Below, piece after piece: positions 1 to 7,830 of a DNA stretch of 14,452 nt. Location: the NCBI GenBank assembly GCA_934216145.1, contig CAKQBG010000046.1, positions 1 through 14,452 on the forward strand, given 5' to 3'. The notes below the pieces were generated by a model. It saw only the letters and a list, made by a program, of their open reading frames with translations. It did not search any database and had not been told where the DNA came from. A program made the translations under genes and the position numbers. Position 1 is the stretch's first letter; every line of letters begins with the position of its first letter. The DNA is from an uncultured Anaeroplasma sp. (GTDB taxonomy: Bacteria > Bacillota_I > Bacilli_A > Acholeplasmatales > Anaeroplasmataceae).

Positions 1-26
1 AAATATAAAATTCAAATAAAATATAT

Positions 27-50
27 CATTCCAATACTATGGAATGTTTT
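27..50 (+). terminator. Possible intrinsic terminator of an upstream gene
   Basis: A 7-bp perfect stem (CATTCCA, 27-33, with TGGAATG, 40-46) closes a 6-nt loop and is followed by TTTT then CTT. This is the shape of a weak Rho-independent terminator on the + strand. The gene it would end lies outside the window. The stem is A/T-rich and short, so it could be chance in such AT-rich DNA. Confidence 0.4.
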
Positions 51-77
51 CTTAGCACAACAACTGCAAAACTCGGG

Positions 78-89
78 TACCTATAGGTA
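78..89. repeat. 12-bp perfect palindrome
   Basis: TACCTATAGGTA is a perfect palindrome with no spacer, in an otherwise featureless stretch between the left-edge hairpin and the first small open frame. A palindrome of this kind can be a dimeric regulator site, but nothing else supports that here. Confidence 0.25.
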
Positions 90-160
90 GTGGAATTTTT
101 ATAAGAAGTGTTTCAATATATTTTAAAATTAATACAAATTGTAATATAATAGGAGTGTCT

Positions 161-319
161 ATAAAAAATAAATACAAATATAAGCTTTCTAATTTAGATA
201 GTGAGGAAATAGATTGCTTAGAGGAATTGAATAATATGGATATTAATTATTTAAATGATAAGTATCCTAATTCTCTAATAATACTTGAGGAGGGTAAGTA
301 TGAAGATATTAAAATATAG
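161..319 (+). CDS. Possible small ORF (52 aa) with non-standard ATA start, or decayed gene
   Basis: This open frame ends at TAG 317-319 and overlaps the next gene by 20 nt. The predicted peptide begins (M)KNKYKYKLSNLDSEEID and is acidic in its second half, with protein-like codon use. AGGAG at 151-155 sits 5 nt before ATA at 161, exactly where a start codon is expected. The only upstream in-frame alternative, GTG at 155, overlaps the ribosome binding site. A later in-frame ATG (236) would leave 27 aa. The frame is open back to 56, but the earlier codons (including CGG) do not look coding. The gene may use a rare ATA start, may have lost its ATG by mutation, or may be chance. A TATAAT at 145-150, if it were a real -10, would start transcription near 157 and remove this ribosome binding site. 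No function recognised. Confidence 0.3.
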   Translation: MKNKYKYKLSNLDSEEIDCLEELNNMDINYLNDKYPNSLIILEEGKYEDIKI

Positions 320-551
320 TGAGGCATTAGCTAGATCTAGTAATCCTGATTGGTTTAAGAATACCTATAAGAAATCTGAAATTTGTAGTGATGATTTAGT
401 TGATGAAATAAATAAACTTGCGTTTGAAGCTGGTAATAAAGCTTTAGAAGTTTATTTTGGCTTTAATGATGATTTAATGCTTCAAACTGAATATTATGAT
501 GATTTGTATGATTTTTTATTAGATGTTAAAGATGGTATTGAGGTTATATAG
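300..551 (+). CDS. Small acidic protein of unknown function (83 aa)
   Basis: I do not recognise this family. The start is placed at ATG 300 because AGGAGG (288-293) lies 6 nt upstream; an in-frame TTG at 285 precedes this site and is unlikely to be used. The product starts MKILKYSEALARSSNPDWF and is rich in Asp and Glu, especially over residues 50-80 (NDDLMLQTEYYDDLYDFLLD). No signal peptide, membrane segment or cysteine cluster is seen, so it is probably cytoplasmic. Its ribosome binding site lies inside the preceding small frame, which suggests translational coupling if that frame is expressed. Small acidic proteins in overlapping pairs include immunity proteins and antitoxins, but no partner toxin is visible, so that remains speculation. 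It ends 43 nt before the pyr promoter, with no convincing terminator between. Confidence 0.6.
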   Translation: MKILKYSEALARSSNPDWFKNTYKKSEICSDDLVDEINKLAFEAGNKALEVYFGFNDDLMLQTEYYDDLYDFLLDVKDGIEVI

Positions 552-594
552 TTATTATAAATTATATTTATATAAAATTAATAGTTACTTTAAC

Positions 595-623
595 TTGAAT
601 TAACTTAAGCTTTGTGATATTAT
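595..623 (+). promoter_or_regulatory. Sigma-A-type promoter of the pyr operon
   Basis: TTGAAT (595-600) as -35 and TATTAT (618-623) as -10 are separated by an ideal 17 nt. TGA directly before the -10 forms an extended -10 element (TGnTATTAT). The predicted transcription start is near 630, just upstream of the PyrR-binding leader, which is the right arrangement for an attenuated pyr operon. The -10 is flanked by an imperfect inverted repeat (604-613 and 633-643). Confidence 0.75.
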
Positions 624-629
624 ATATGT

Positions 630-743
630 CGAAAAGCTTTAAGATAGTCCAGAGAGGCTAACAAGAATACCAGATTAATATGAATTTTTATTGTGTTGAT
701 ACTAGTTTTCTAGTCCTTTTTGGATTAGAAAACTATTTTTTTT
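630..743 (+). promoter_or_regulatory. PyrR-responsive attenuator leader of the pyr operon
   Basis: Positions 646-659 read AGTCCAGAGAGGCT, an exact match to the PyrR-binding consensus ARUCCNGNGAGGYU known from Gram-positive pyr leaders. It can fold as an anti-antiterminator hairpin with a purine-rich loop. Downstream lies the terminator at 703-743. A competing antiterminator is visible: AGGCTA (655-660) can pair with TAGTCCT (711-717, one bulged T), and GAAAA (631-635) with TTTTC (706-710), and both would consume the 5' arm of the terminator. The inferred logic is that UMP-bound PyrR stabilises the first hairpin, blocks the antiterminator and stops transcription before pyrB. With low UMP, or high PRPP, the antiterminator forms and the operon is read. 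PyrR itself is not encoded in the window. Confidence 0.92.
703..743 (+). terminator. Regulated intrinsic terminator before pyrB
   Basis: A 14-bp stem (703-716 with 722-735, one G-U wobble) closes a five-T loop and is followed by eight Ts (736-743). It ends directly against the pyrB ribosome binding site GAGGTGG (744-750). Its position after the PyrR-binding element marks it as the attenuator terminator rather than the end of an upstream gene. Confidence 0.93.
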
Positions 744-754
744 GAGGTGGAAAA

Positions 755-1627
755 ATGAAAGGTTTACTAAGATTAAAAGATTTATCAACTGAAAAAATTC
801 AAGAGATTATTGATTACGCTGAAAAACTAAAGGGTGGGTATAAAGTTTCTTATCCTGATAGAAAATTTGCTACATTATTTTTTGAAAATTCAACTAGAAC
901 TCACTATTCATTTGTTACAGCATTAATGAATTTAGGAATTGGAGTATTAGATTGTAATACTCAATTATCAAGTGTTCAAAAAGGTGAAACATTATATGAT
1001 ACTGTTAGAACATTTGAATCATTGGGAGTTGATGGAGTTATCATTCGTCATTCTATGGATCAATATTATAAAGAACTTGAAGGAATTAATATTCCAATTT
1101 TAAATGCTGGTGATGGTAAAGCCGATCATCCAACTCAATCATTACTTGATTTAATGACTATTTATGAAGAATATGGTCATTTTGAAGGAATAAAGTGCTG
1201 TATTGTTGGTGATATTTCTCACTCAAGAGTAGCACATACAAATATAGAGGTTATGCAAAGACTTGGAATGGAGGTTTATATTTCAGGTCCTGAGGAATTT
1301 AATGATCATTGTGCACCTTTTATTTCCTTTGATGAGGCAATTGAAAAAATGGATGTTATTATGCTATTAAGAGTTCAATTTGAACGTCATCAAGAGCATA
1401 TGCAAATGTCCGTTTCTGAATATCATGAAAAATATGGATTAACAGAAGAAAGAATGAATCATATGAAGGATAATGCTATTATTATGCATCCAGCTCCAAT
1501 TAATCGTGGAGTTGAAATAGCGTCAAGCTGTGCTGAAGCAAAAAAAAGTAGAATTTATAAGCAAATGACTAATGGAGTATATGTTCGTATGGCTGTTATT
1601 TCTATGGTATTGGATGGTAGATTATGA
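755..1627 (+). CDS. pyrB: Aspartate carbamoyltransferase catalytic subunit (290 aa)
   Basis: It condenses carbamoyl phosphate with L-aspartate to N-carbamoyl-L-aspartate, the committed step of pyrimidine synthesis, in the cytoplasm. The carbamoyl-phosphate loop FFENSTRTHYSF is at 42-53, with STRT at 46-49. SSVQKGE (72-78) supplies the active-site lysine from the neighbouring subunit. Further motifs are IRH (97-99), HPTQSLLDL (125-133), the aspartate-binding LLRVQFERH (204-212) and HPAP (245-248). Residue 50 is His where many relatives have Arg or Lys, a variable position. Length is close to the usual 290-310. No regulatory subunit (pyrI) follows, as in Bacillus, so control is likely at transcription through the upstream attenuator. 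Its start is fixed by GAGGTGG (744-750). It is the only gene here ending in TGA, in an ATGA overlap with pyrC. Confidence 0.97.
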   Translation: MKGLLRLKDLSTEKIQEIIDYAEKLKGGYKVSYPDRKFATLFFENSTRTHYSFVTALMNLGIGVLDCNTQLSSVQKGETLYDTVRTFESLGVDGVIIRHSMDQYYKELEGINIPILNAGDGKADHPTQSLLDLMTIYEEYGHFEGIKCCIVGDISHSRVAHTNIEVMQRLGMEVYISGPEEFNDHCAPFISFDEAIEKMDVIMLLRVQFERHQEHMQMSVSEYHEKYGLTEERMNHMKDNAIIMHPAPINRGVEIASSCAEAKKSRIYKQMTNGVYVRMAVISMVLDGRL

Positions 1628-2838
1628 TTCTTATAAAAAATGGTTTAGTAGTAGAAAATAATAAATTGGTTAAGAAAGATATTTTAATAAATGATGATAA
1701 GATCATTAAAATGGCCCCAATTATTGAAAATAATAATTATGAGTGCTTAGATGCAAGTGACTCATTAGTGATGCCGGGTGCTATAGATGTTCATGTTCAT
1801 TTAAGAGAACCAGGTTATGAAAAAAAGGAAACTATTTTAACAGGTACTAAATCTGCAGCTAAGGGTGGCTTTACTGCAATTATGGCTATGCCTAATTTAA
1901 ATCCATGTCCTGATAATTTAGAGAATTTATTAGTTGAAGAGAAACTAATAAAGAAAAACGCTATAGTTAATGTTTACCCATATGGTGCTGTTTCTATTAA
2001 TGAGGGTGATAAGAATTTAGCTGATATTGATTCATTCTATAATAGAGTTTATGCAATTTCTGATGATGGAAGAGGCGTTAATAACTTAGAGCTTTTAGAA
2101 AATGCGATGAAGCTAGCTTTAAAATATGATTTAGTTATTGCATCTCATGCTGAGGATAATGTTTATAAATATGCTCCAGAAGGAGAATATGTAGCAGTAA
2201 GAAGAGAAATAGAGCTTGCGAAAAAGATTGGCTGTAAATATCATTTCTGCCATATGTCTACAAAAGAATCATTTGAAGCAATCAGGCATGCTAGAAGTGA
2301 GGGATATACTAATATTACCTGCGAGGTAGCACCTCATCATTTAGTTTTAAATGAAACTGAAATAAAGAATGCTAATTATAAAATGAATCCACCTTTAAGA
2401 AGTGAGGAAAATCGTAAGGCTACAGTTCAAGCATTACTTGATGGTACAGCCTTAGTTTTAGCATCAGATCATGCACCTCATACAGAGGAGGAAAAGAGTA
2501 AGCCATATAATGAATGTCCTAATGGTATTATTGGACTTGAAACAATGATTCCAATCGTTTATACAAGCTTTGTAAAAAATGGCTTATTATCATTAGATAG
2601 ATTCTTGGATTTATTAGTTTATAATCCAATGAAGATATTTAATTTACCTAAGTATGGATTATATGAAGGAAGTAAAGCTAATATTGCAATATTAGATATT
2701 AATAATCCTCATACTTATACTAAGGATGAAATATTATCTAAAGGAAAGAATTCTCCATTTATAGGAAATACCTATTATGGATTTACTAAATATACAATTT
2801 TAAATGGCAATATAATTTATAGAAATGAGGGAGAATAA
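1624..2838 (+). CDS. pyrC: Dihydroorotase, class I (404 aa)
   Basis: A zinc amidohydrolase that reversibly cyclises N-carbamoyl-L-aspartate to dihydroorotate. The metal ligands of the family are all visible: HVHLREPG with His57 and His59, the SDDG loop with Asp147/148, SHAED with His175, HFCHMS with His210, and the catalytic Asp282 in LASDHAPH. Arg61 in the first motif and NPPLR (255-259) match the substrate-binding residues. The full metal set marks an active enzyme rather than the inactive DHO-like homologue found in some bacteria. Length is slightly under the ~425 of Bacillus. The start overlaps the pyrB stop by 4 nt and has only a poor GGATGG (1612-1617) upstream, so translation is probably coupled to pyrB. 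Confidence 0.97.
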   Translation: MILIKNGLVVENNKLVKKDILINDDKIIKMAPIIENNNYECLDASDSLVMPGAIDVHVHLREPGYEKKETILTGTKSAAKGGFTAIMAMPNLNPCPDNLENLLVEEKLIKKNAIVNVYPYGAVSINEGDKNLADIDSFYNRVYAISDDGRGVNNLELLENAMKLALKYDLVIASHAEDNVYKYAPEGEYVAVRREIELAKKIGCKYHFCHMSTKESFEAIRHARSEGYTNITCEVAPHHLVLNETEIKNANYKMNPPLRSEENRKATVQALLDGTALVLASDHAPHTEEEKSKPYNECPNGIIGLETMIPIVYTSFVKNGLLSLDRFLDLLVYNPMKIFNLPKYGLYEGSKANIAILDINNPHTYTKDEILSKGKNSPFIGNTYYGFTKYTILNGNIIYRNEGE

Positions 2839-3944
2839 TGAAAAGAAAGCTAGTATTAGAGGATGGACATGTTTTCTTAGGTGAAGGCTTTGGTTCATCT
2901 GATGAAAAGGTTGCAGAAATAGTATTTAATACTTCAATAGTTGGTTATCAAGAGATTTTATCTGATCCATCTTATTGTGGACAAATGGTATGTATGACAT
3001 ATCCATTAATTGGTAATTATGGTTTGACTGATGAGGATTATGAATCAAAGAATATTTATATGTCAGGCTTTATCGTAAGAGAATATAATGATGTCCCATC
3101 AAACTTCCGTTTTACAAGAACACTTGGTGAAGTAATGGAAGAGAATCACGCAGTAGGAATTAGTGGTGTTGATACAAGAGAAATTGTAAGAATCATTAGA
3201 GATCATGGTTCTATGAAGGCTTTAATTTGTGATATTGATAAGCCAATGGAGGAATGTATGAAAATTCTTAATGATTATCAATATCCTAAGGATCAGGTAC
3301 CTACTGTGTCCTCTAAAAAAATTTGGTATTCAAGAACTCCTAATCCACTTTATACTGTAGTAGCAGTAGACTGTGGAGTTAAATTAAATATCATTCGTAA
3401 GCTTAATCAATGTGGCTGTAATGTTGTTGTTGTTCCTTATAATACACCAAAGGAAGTTATTATGAAATATAAGCCAGATGGATTATTTTTATCAAATGGA
3501 CCTGGAGATCCTGAGAATGTAACACCTGTAATTGAACTTGTTAGACAAATGAAAGGCGTTGTTCCTATTTTAGGTATTTGTTTAGGACATCAAATCATTG
3601 GGCTTGCTTATGGTGCTAAAACATATAAGATGAAATTTGGTCATCGTGGTGGTAATCACCCAGTTAAGAATCTTGAATCTGATAAGGTAGAAATAACAAG
3701 TCAAAATCATTCATTCGCAATTGATATTGACTCTTTAAAAGGTACAGGATTAACATTAACACATATTAACCTTTTAGATAATGAAGCTGAAGGTATGATG
3801 GATAAAGAAAATAATGTTATAGCTGTACAATATCACCCTGAATCAGCTGCAGGTCCTGAAGATAGTGAATATATATTCAATCGCTTTATGGAATTAATGA
3901 AGAAATGTGGAGGAAATGATTATGCCAAAACGAACAGATATTAA
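2838..3944 (+). CDS. carA: Carbamoyl-phosphate synthase small (glutaminase) subunit (368 aa)
   Basis: It hydrolyses glutamine and channels ammonia to CarB. An N-terminal small-subunit domain covers about residues 1-150 ([17 protein letters not shown] at 30-46). A class I glutamine amidotransferase domain covers about 172-360. The nucleophile is Cys248 in GICLGHQ, with His333 and Glu335 in the HPES motif completing the triad; LSNGPGDP (218-225) is the oxyanion-loop region. The length is typical. The gene is often called pyrAA in Bacillus. The start shares one base with the pyrC stop (TAATG) and is preceded by GAGGGAG at 2827-2833. Its 3' end overlaps carB by 23 nt. As the only car pair visible, it may also feed arginine synthesis, but no arginine gene is nearby and the attenuator points to pyrimidine control. 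Confidence 0.97.
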   Translation: MKRKLVLEDGHVFLGEGFGSSDEKVAEIVFNTSIVGYQEILSDPSYCGQMVCMTYPLIGNYGLTDEDYESKNIYMSGFIVREYNDVPSNFRFTRTLGEVMEENHAVGISGVDTREIVRIIRDHGSMKALICDIDKPMEECMKILNDYQYPKDQVPTVSSKKIWYSRTPNPLYTVVAVDCGVKLNIIRKLNQCGCNVVVVPYNTPKEVIMKYKPDGLFLSNGPGDPENVTPVIELVRQMKGVVPILGICLGHQIIGLAYGAKTYKMKFGHRGGNHPVKNLESDKVEITSQNHSFAIDIDSLKGTGLTLTHINLLDNEAEGMMDKENNVIAVQYHPESAAGPEDSEYIFNRFMELMKKCGGNDYAKTNRY

Positions 3945-6900
3945 AAAGATAATGGTTATTGGTTCTGGTCCAATTGTTATTGGGCAAGGTGCTGAATTTG
4001 ATTATGCTGGTACTCAAGCTTGTCTAGCCCTAAAGGAAGAGGGATATGAGGTTATATTAGTTAATTCAAATCCTGCAACTATTATGACAGATACTAAGAT
4101 CGCTGATAAGGTTTATATGGAACCCCTTGATCTTGAGAATGTTGCTAAAATAATTCGTTTTGAGCGTCCTGATGGATTAATTTGCTCTATTGGTGGTCAA
4201 ACAGGATTAAATCTAGGTATGCAGTTATCTAAAAAGGGTATTTTAGATGAATGTCAGGTTGAACTTTTAGGTACATCTGCTCATGCGATTGAGCGTGCTG
4301 AAGATAGAGAGCTTTTTAAGGAATTATGTCTAGAAATTAATGAACCAATTTTAGAGTCTATTACTGCTACAACTTTAGATGAGGTTATAGTAGCAGCAGA
4401 AAAGATTGGTTATCCAATTATTTTAAGACCAGCATTCACATTAGGAGGTACTGGTGGTGGATTTGCTGATAATGAAGAAGAACTAATTCCTCTAGCTAAA
4501 AATGCATTAAAATTATCTCCAGTTACTCAAGTATTAGTTGAAAAATCAATTAAAGGCTTTAAGGAAATTGAATATGAGGTATTAAGAGATAAAAATGATA
4601 CTGCAATAGTAGTATGTAATATGGAAAATGTTGATCCTGTTGGTATTCATACAGGTGATTCTATTGTAGTAGCACCAAGCCAAACATTGACTAATAAGGA
4701 ATATCAAATGCTTAGAAATTCAGCATTAAAGATTATTCGTGCTTTAGGGATTGAAGGCGGATGTAATGTCCAATTTTCACTTGACCCATATTCATTTAAA
4801 TATTATGTAATTGAAGTTAATCCACGTGTTTCACGTTCTTCAGCTTTAGCTTCAAAGGCTTCAGGTTATCCTATTGCGAGAGTTTCTGCTAAAATTGCTT
4901 GTGGTTTAAGACTTGACGAAATTCATATAGCTAATACTTTGGCTTCATTTGAACCAACATTAGATTATGTTGTTACAAAGATTCCAAGATTCCCATTTGA
5001 TAAATTCGCAACTGCAAATCGTAGTCTATCTACTCAAATGAAGGCTACAGGTGAAGTAATGGCAATAGGTAGAACTATTGAGGAATCATTATTAAAGGCA
5101 ATTAGATCATTAGAGAATAAGGTTGATCATATTGAACTTGAAAGTTTAAAGAAAATGAATGAAATAGAATTAATGAAATTCATTTCATTACATACAGATG
5201 AAAGAATTTACGCAATTGGAGAAGCACTTCGTAAAGGTGTTACAATTGATGAATTATATTTCTTAACAAAGATTGATAGATTCTTCTTAGAAAAATATAA
5301 TCATATTATTGAGCTTGAAAATGAAATTATGAAGCATCCAATGGATATTGATACTTTAAGATTAGCTAAGAGATATGGTTTTGCTGATTCATATTTAGCT
5401 AAAATTTGGAATTCAAATTATTATGATATTTATAAGTTAAGACATGATAATTCAATTTATCCAGTATATAAGATGATTGATACTTGTGCTTCTGAATTTA
5501 AGAGTTATATTCCATATTTCTATTCTACATATGAGCATGAGAATGAATCAATTAAATCAGAAAATAAAAAGATTGTAGTATTAGGCTCTGGACCTATTAG
5601 AATTGGTCAGGGTGTTGAATTTGATTATACTACAGTTCACGCTATTTGGGGTATTCAGGAGGCTGGATATGAAGCCATTATTATTAATAATAACCCAGAG
5701 ACAGTGTCTACTGATTATACAGTATCAGATAAATTATATTTTGAACCACTAACATTTGAGGATGTTATGAATGTTATTGATTTTGAACATCCCGATGGAG
5801 TGATTGTTGCATTAGGTGGTCAAACAGCTATTAATCTAGCATCAAAACTTGATAAGGCTGGTGTTAGAATTTTTGGTTCAAGTGCTTTAGCTATTGATAC
5901 AGCTGAGGATAGAGCTTTATTTGAAACAGCAATGGAAGAATTAAATATTCCTATGCCAAAGGGCTATGGTGTTTATTCTGTTGAAGAGGCAATTAAAGCT
6001 GCGAATGAGATAGGATATCCCGTATTAGTTCGTCCATCATTCGTTTTGGGTGGAAGAATGATGCACATCGTTTATGATGAAGATGTATTAAGTGATAAGG
6101 TAAGTGAAGCAGTAGCTTTTGATAATGAGCACCCTATTCTTGTTGATAAATATGTATCAGGTCAAGAATGTGAGGTTGATGCAATATGCGATGGAGAGAA
6201 TGTGTTTATTCCTGGTATTATGGAGCATATTGAAAGAACAGGTGTTCATAGTGGAGATAGTATGTCTGTATATCCTCCATATTCTTTAACTGAGGATGTT
6301 CAAAAAGTAATTGTTGATTATACAACTAGAATAGGCTTAAAGCTTAATATGATTGGCTTATTTAATATTCAATTTATAGTTGATAAGAAAAATGAGGTTT
6401 CTATTATTGAGGTTAATCCTCGTTCAAGTCGTACTGTTCCATTCCTTGCTAAATCTACAGGCTTACCTATTGCGAATATCGCAACAAAGGTTATGCTAGG
6501 AGCTAAGCTTAAAGATTTAGGATATGTTGGTTTAGCTAAAAAGCGTAAGAGATGGTATGTTAAGACTCCTACTTTCTCATTTACAAAACTTTCAGGACTT
6601 GATGTTGTGTTATCTCCTGAAATGAAATCAACAGGTGAAGCAATCGGATATGATTATTCATTAAATAGAGCCTTATATAAGTCATTGAAGGCAAGTGGTA
6701 CTCGTGTTGCAAACTATGGTACTATTTTAGCTACTATTTCTGATATGGATAAGGAAGCAGCTTTACCATTAATTAAGAGATTTTATAATTTAGGATTTAA
6801 TATTGAAGCTACATCAGGTACAGCTAAGTTCCTTAAACAACATGGTATTAAGACTAGAGTTAAGAAAAAAATATCTCAAGGTAGTGAAGAAATTCTTGAT

Positions 6901-7098
6901 TCAATTAAAAAAGGATATGTTACATATGTTATTAATACTTCTAGTGAGGGTACAAGCACAAATGAGGATGGTAAGATAATTCGTCGTGCCGCAATTGATA
7001 ATAATGTTGCTGTATTTACATGTCTAGATACAGTTAAGGTATTACTTGATGTATTAGAAGAAATAACTATGGGAATATCTGTAATTGATAAGGAGTAA
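3922..7098 (+). CDS. carB: Carbamoyl-phosphate synthase large subunit (1058 aa)
   Basis: It makes carbamoyl phosphate from bicarbonate, ammonia from CarA and two ATP. Two homologous halves are clear. The carboxyphosphate half starts [20 protein letters not shown] and contains [10 protein letters not shown] (174-183) and the metal-binding EVNPR (298-302). The carbamoyl-phosphate half begins near 548 ([15 protein letters not shown]) and contains EVNPRSSR (830-837). A C-terminal MGS-like allosteric domain runs from about 930, the usual site for UMP and ornithine or PRPP effects. The length matches the family (about 1060-1073). The start is set at ATG 3922 because GGAGG (3909-3913) lies 8 nt upstream and MPKRTD is the family N-terminus; in-frame GTG 3907 and ATG 3916 are too close to or upstream of that site. 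It overlaps carA by 23 nt. Also called pyrAB. Confidence 0.97.
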   Translation: MPKRTDIKKIMVIGSGPIVIGQGAEFDYAGTQACLALKEEGYEVILVNSNPATIMTDTKIADKVYMEPLDLENVAKIIRFERPDGLICSIGGQTGLNLGMQLSKKGILDECQVELLGTSAHAIERAEDRELFKELCLEINEPILESITATTLDEVIVAAEKIGYPIILRPAFTLGGTGGGFADNEEELIPLAKNALKLSPVTQVLVEKSIKGFKEIEYEVLRDKNDTAIVVCNMENVDPVGIHTGDSIVVAPSQTLTNKEYQMLRNSALKIIRALGIEGGCNVQFSLDPYSFKYYVIEVNPRVSRSSALASKASGYPIARVSAKIACGLRLDEIHIANTLASFEPTLDYVVTKIPRFPFDKFATANRSLSTQMKATGEVMAIGRTIEESLLKAIRSLENKVDHIELESLKKMNEIELMKFISLHTDERIYAIGEALRKGVTIDELYFLTKIDRFFLEKYNHIIELENEIMKHPMDIDTLRLAKRYGFADSYLAKIWNSNYYDIYKLRHDNSIYPVYKMIDTCASEFKSYIPYFYSTYEHENESIKSENKKIVVLGSGPIRIGQGVEFDYTTVHAIWGIQEAGYEAIIINNNPETVSTDYTVSDKLYFEPLTFEDVMNVIDFEHPDGVIVALGGQTAINLASKLDKAGVRIFGSSALAIDTAEDRALFETAMEELNIPMPKGYGVYSVEEAIKAANEIGYPVLVRPSFVLGGRMMHIVYDEDVLSDKVSEAVAFDNEHPILVDKYVSGQECEVDAICDGENVFIPGIMEHIERTGVHSGDSMSVYPPYSLTEDVQKVIVDYTTRIGLKLNMIGLFNIQFIVDKKNEVSIIEVNPRSSRTVPFLAKSTGLPIANIATKVMLGAKLKDLGYVGLAKKRKRWYVKTPTFSFTKLSGLDVVLSPEMKSTGEAIGYDYSLNRALYKSLKASGTRVANYGTILATISDMDKEAALPLIKRFYNLGFNIEATSGTAKFLKQHGIKTRVKKKISQGSEEILDSIKKGYVTYVINTSSEGTSTNEDGKIIRRAAIDNNVAVFTCLDTVKVLLDVLEEITMGISVIDKE

Positions 7099-7101
7099 GC
7101 G

Positions 7102-7830
7102 ATGAAAAACGTTATACTTGAAATTACATCAAATAAGCAAGTTGGTAAAGATGTATTTTTAATGAGACTTGAGGGTGATTGTAGTGAAATTAAAAATTCT
7201 GGTGAATTTATTAATATCAAATTACCTGACAAATATTTAAGAAGACCAATTTCTGTTTCTGATTTTAGTTTAAATTATGTTGATATTCTTTATAAGGTTC
7301 TAGGTTTAGGAACAAAGGATATGTCACATTATCGAGTTGGCACTAAACTTGATGTTTTAGTTGGCTTAGGTAATGGCTTTAAAATTAATACTAGTATCAC
7401 TCCAACATTAATTGCTGGTGGTATTGGTATTGCCCCTATGATTTCTTTAGCTAAAAAATATAATGAGCTAGGTATCAAGCCTACATTAGTATATGGCGCT
7501 AGAAGTAAGGATGATTTAGTATTAATTGATGATCTTAAGAAATTATGTAATGTATATTTATGTACAGATGATGGTACATTAGGTACTCAGGGTACAATTC
7601 TTGATTGCATTAGTAAAAATAAATTAAATATTGAATATTATTATTCTTGCGGTCCTTATAGAATGCTTGAAGCATTAGCTAAGGCTTATCCTAATGGCTG
7701 TGTTTCTTTAGAAGCAAGAATGGGCTGTGGCTTTGGTGCTTGTATGGGATGCTCAATTGAGACTACTAATGGACCTAAGCGTGTTTGCAAAGAAGGACCT
7801 GTCTTTGATAGTAAGGAGGTAATATTCTAA
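7102..7830 (+). CDS. pyrK: Dihydroorotate dehydrogenase B, electron-transfer subunit (242 aa)
   Basis: An iron-sulfur flavoprotein that passes electrons from PyrD's FMN to NAD+ in the cytoplasm. A ferredoxin-reductase-like FAD domain (about 1-98) carries RRPISVSD (47-54). A nucleotide-binding domain follows with AGGIGIAPM (105-113), and SCGP (182-185) lies near the nicotinamide site. The C-terminus holds the [2Fe-2S] ligands Cys209, Cys214, Cys217 and Cys229 in GCGFGACMGC and RVC. The set is complete, so the complex should be functional. AGGAG (7091-7095) is 6 nt before ATG 7102 and only 3 nt separate it from carB. Its adjacency to pyrD, which it overlaps by one base, confirms the type 1B, NAD-linked enzyme rather than a quinone-linked one. 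Confidence 0.96.
   Translation: MKNVILEITSNKQVGKDVFLMRLEGDCSEIKNSGEFINIKLPDKYLRRPISVSDFSLNYVDILYKVLGLGTKDMSHYRVGTKLDVLVGLGNGFKINTSITPTLIAGGIGIAPMISLAKKYNELGIKPTLVYGARSKDDLVLIDDLKKLCNVYLCTDDGTLGTQGTILDCISKNKLNIEYYYSCGPYRMLEALAKAYPNGCVSLEARMGCGFGACMGCSIETTNGPKRVCKEGPVFDSKEVIF

Noticed and set aside
145..150. TATAAT as the -10 of a promoter for the small genes
   Set aside because: No convincing -35 is found at 16-18 nt, and the start it implies (about 157) would remove the ribosome binding site at 151-155; such hexamers are common by chance in this AT-rich DNA.
583..595. AGTTA/TAACT hairpin after the 83-aa gene as a terminator
   Set aside because: Only 5 bp with a 3-nt loop and no T tract; it overlaps the pyr -35.
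755..1627. His50 in the STRTH motif of PyrB as a sign of an inactive or altered enzyme
   Set aside because: The key Ser-Thr-Arg-Thr residues are intact, and the following position also varies among Gram-positive PyrB proteins (Arg, Lys).
3907..3924. GTG 3907 as the start of carB
   Set aside because: The start would overlap the GGAGG at 3909-3913; ATG 3922 gives 8-nt spacing and the family N-terminus MPKRTD.
6876..7232. 118-codon open frame on the minus strand across the carB-pyrK junction
   Set aside because: It lies antisense to two well-conserved genes and its peptide resembles no protein I know; it is a by-product of the + strand codon use.
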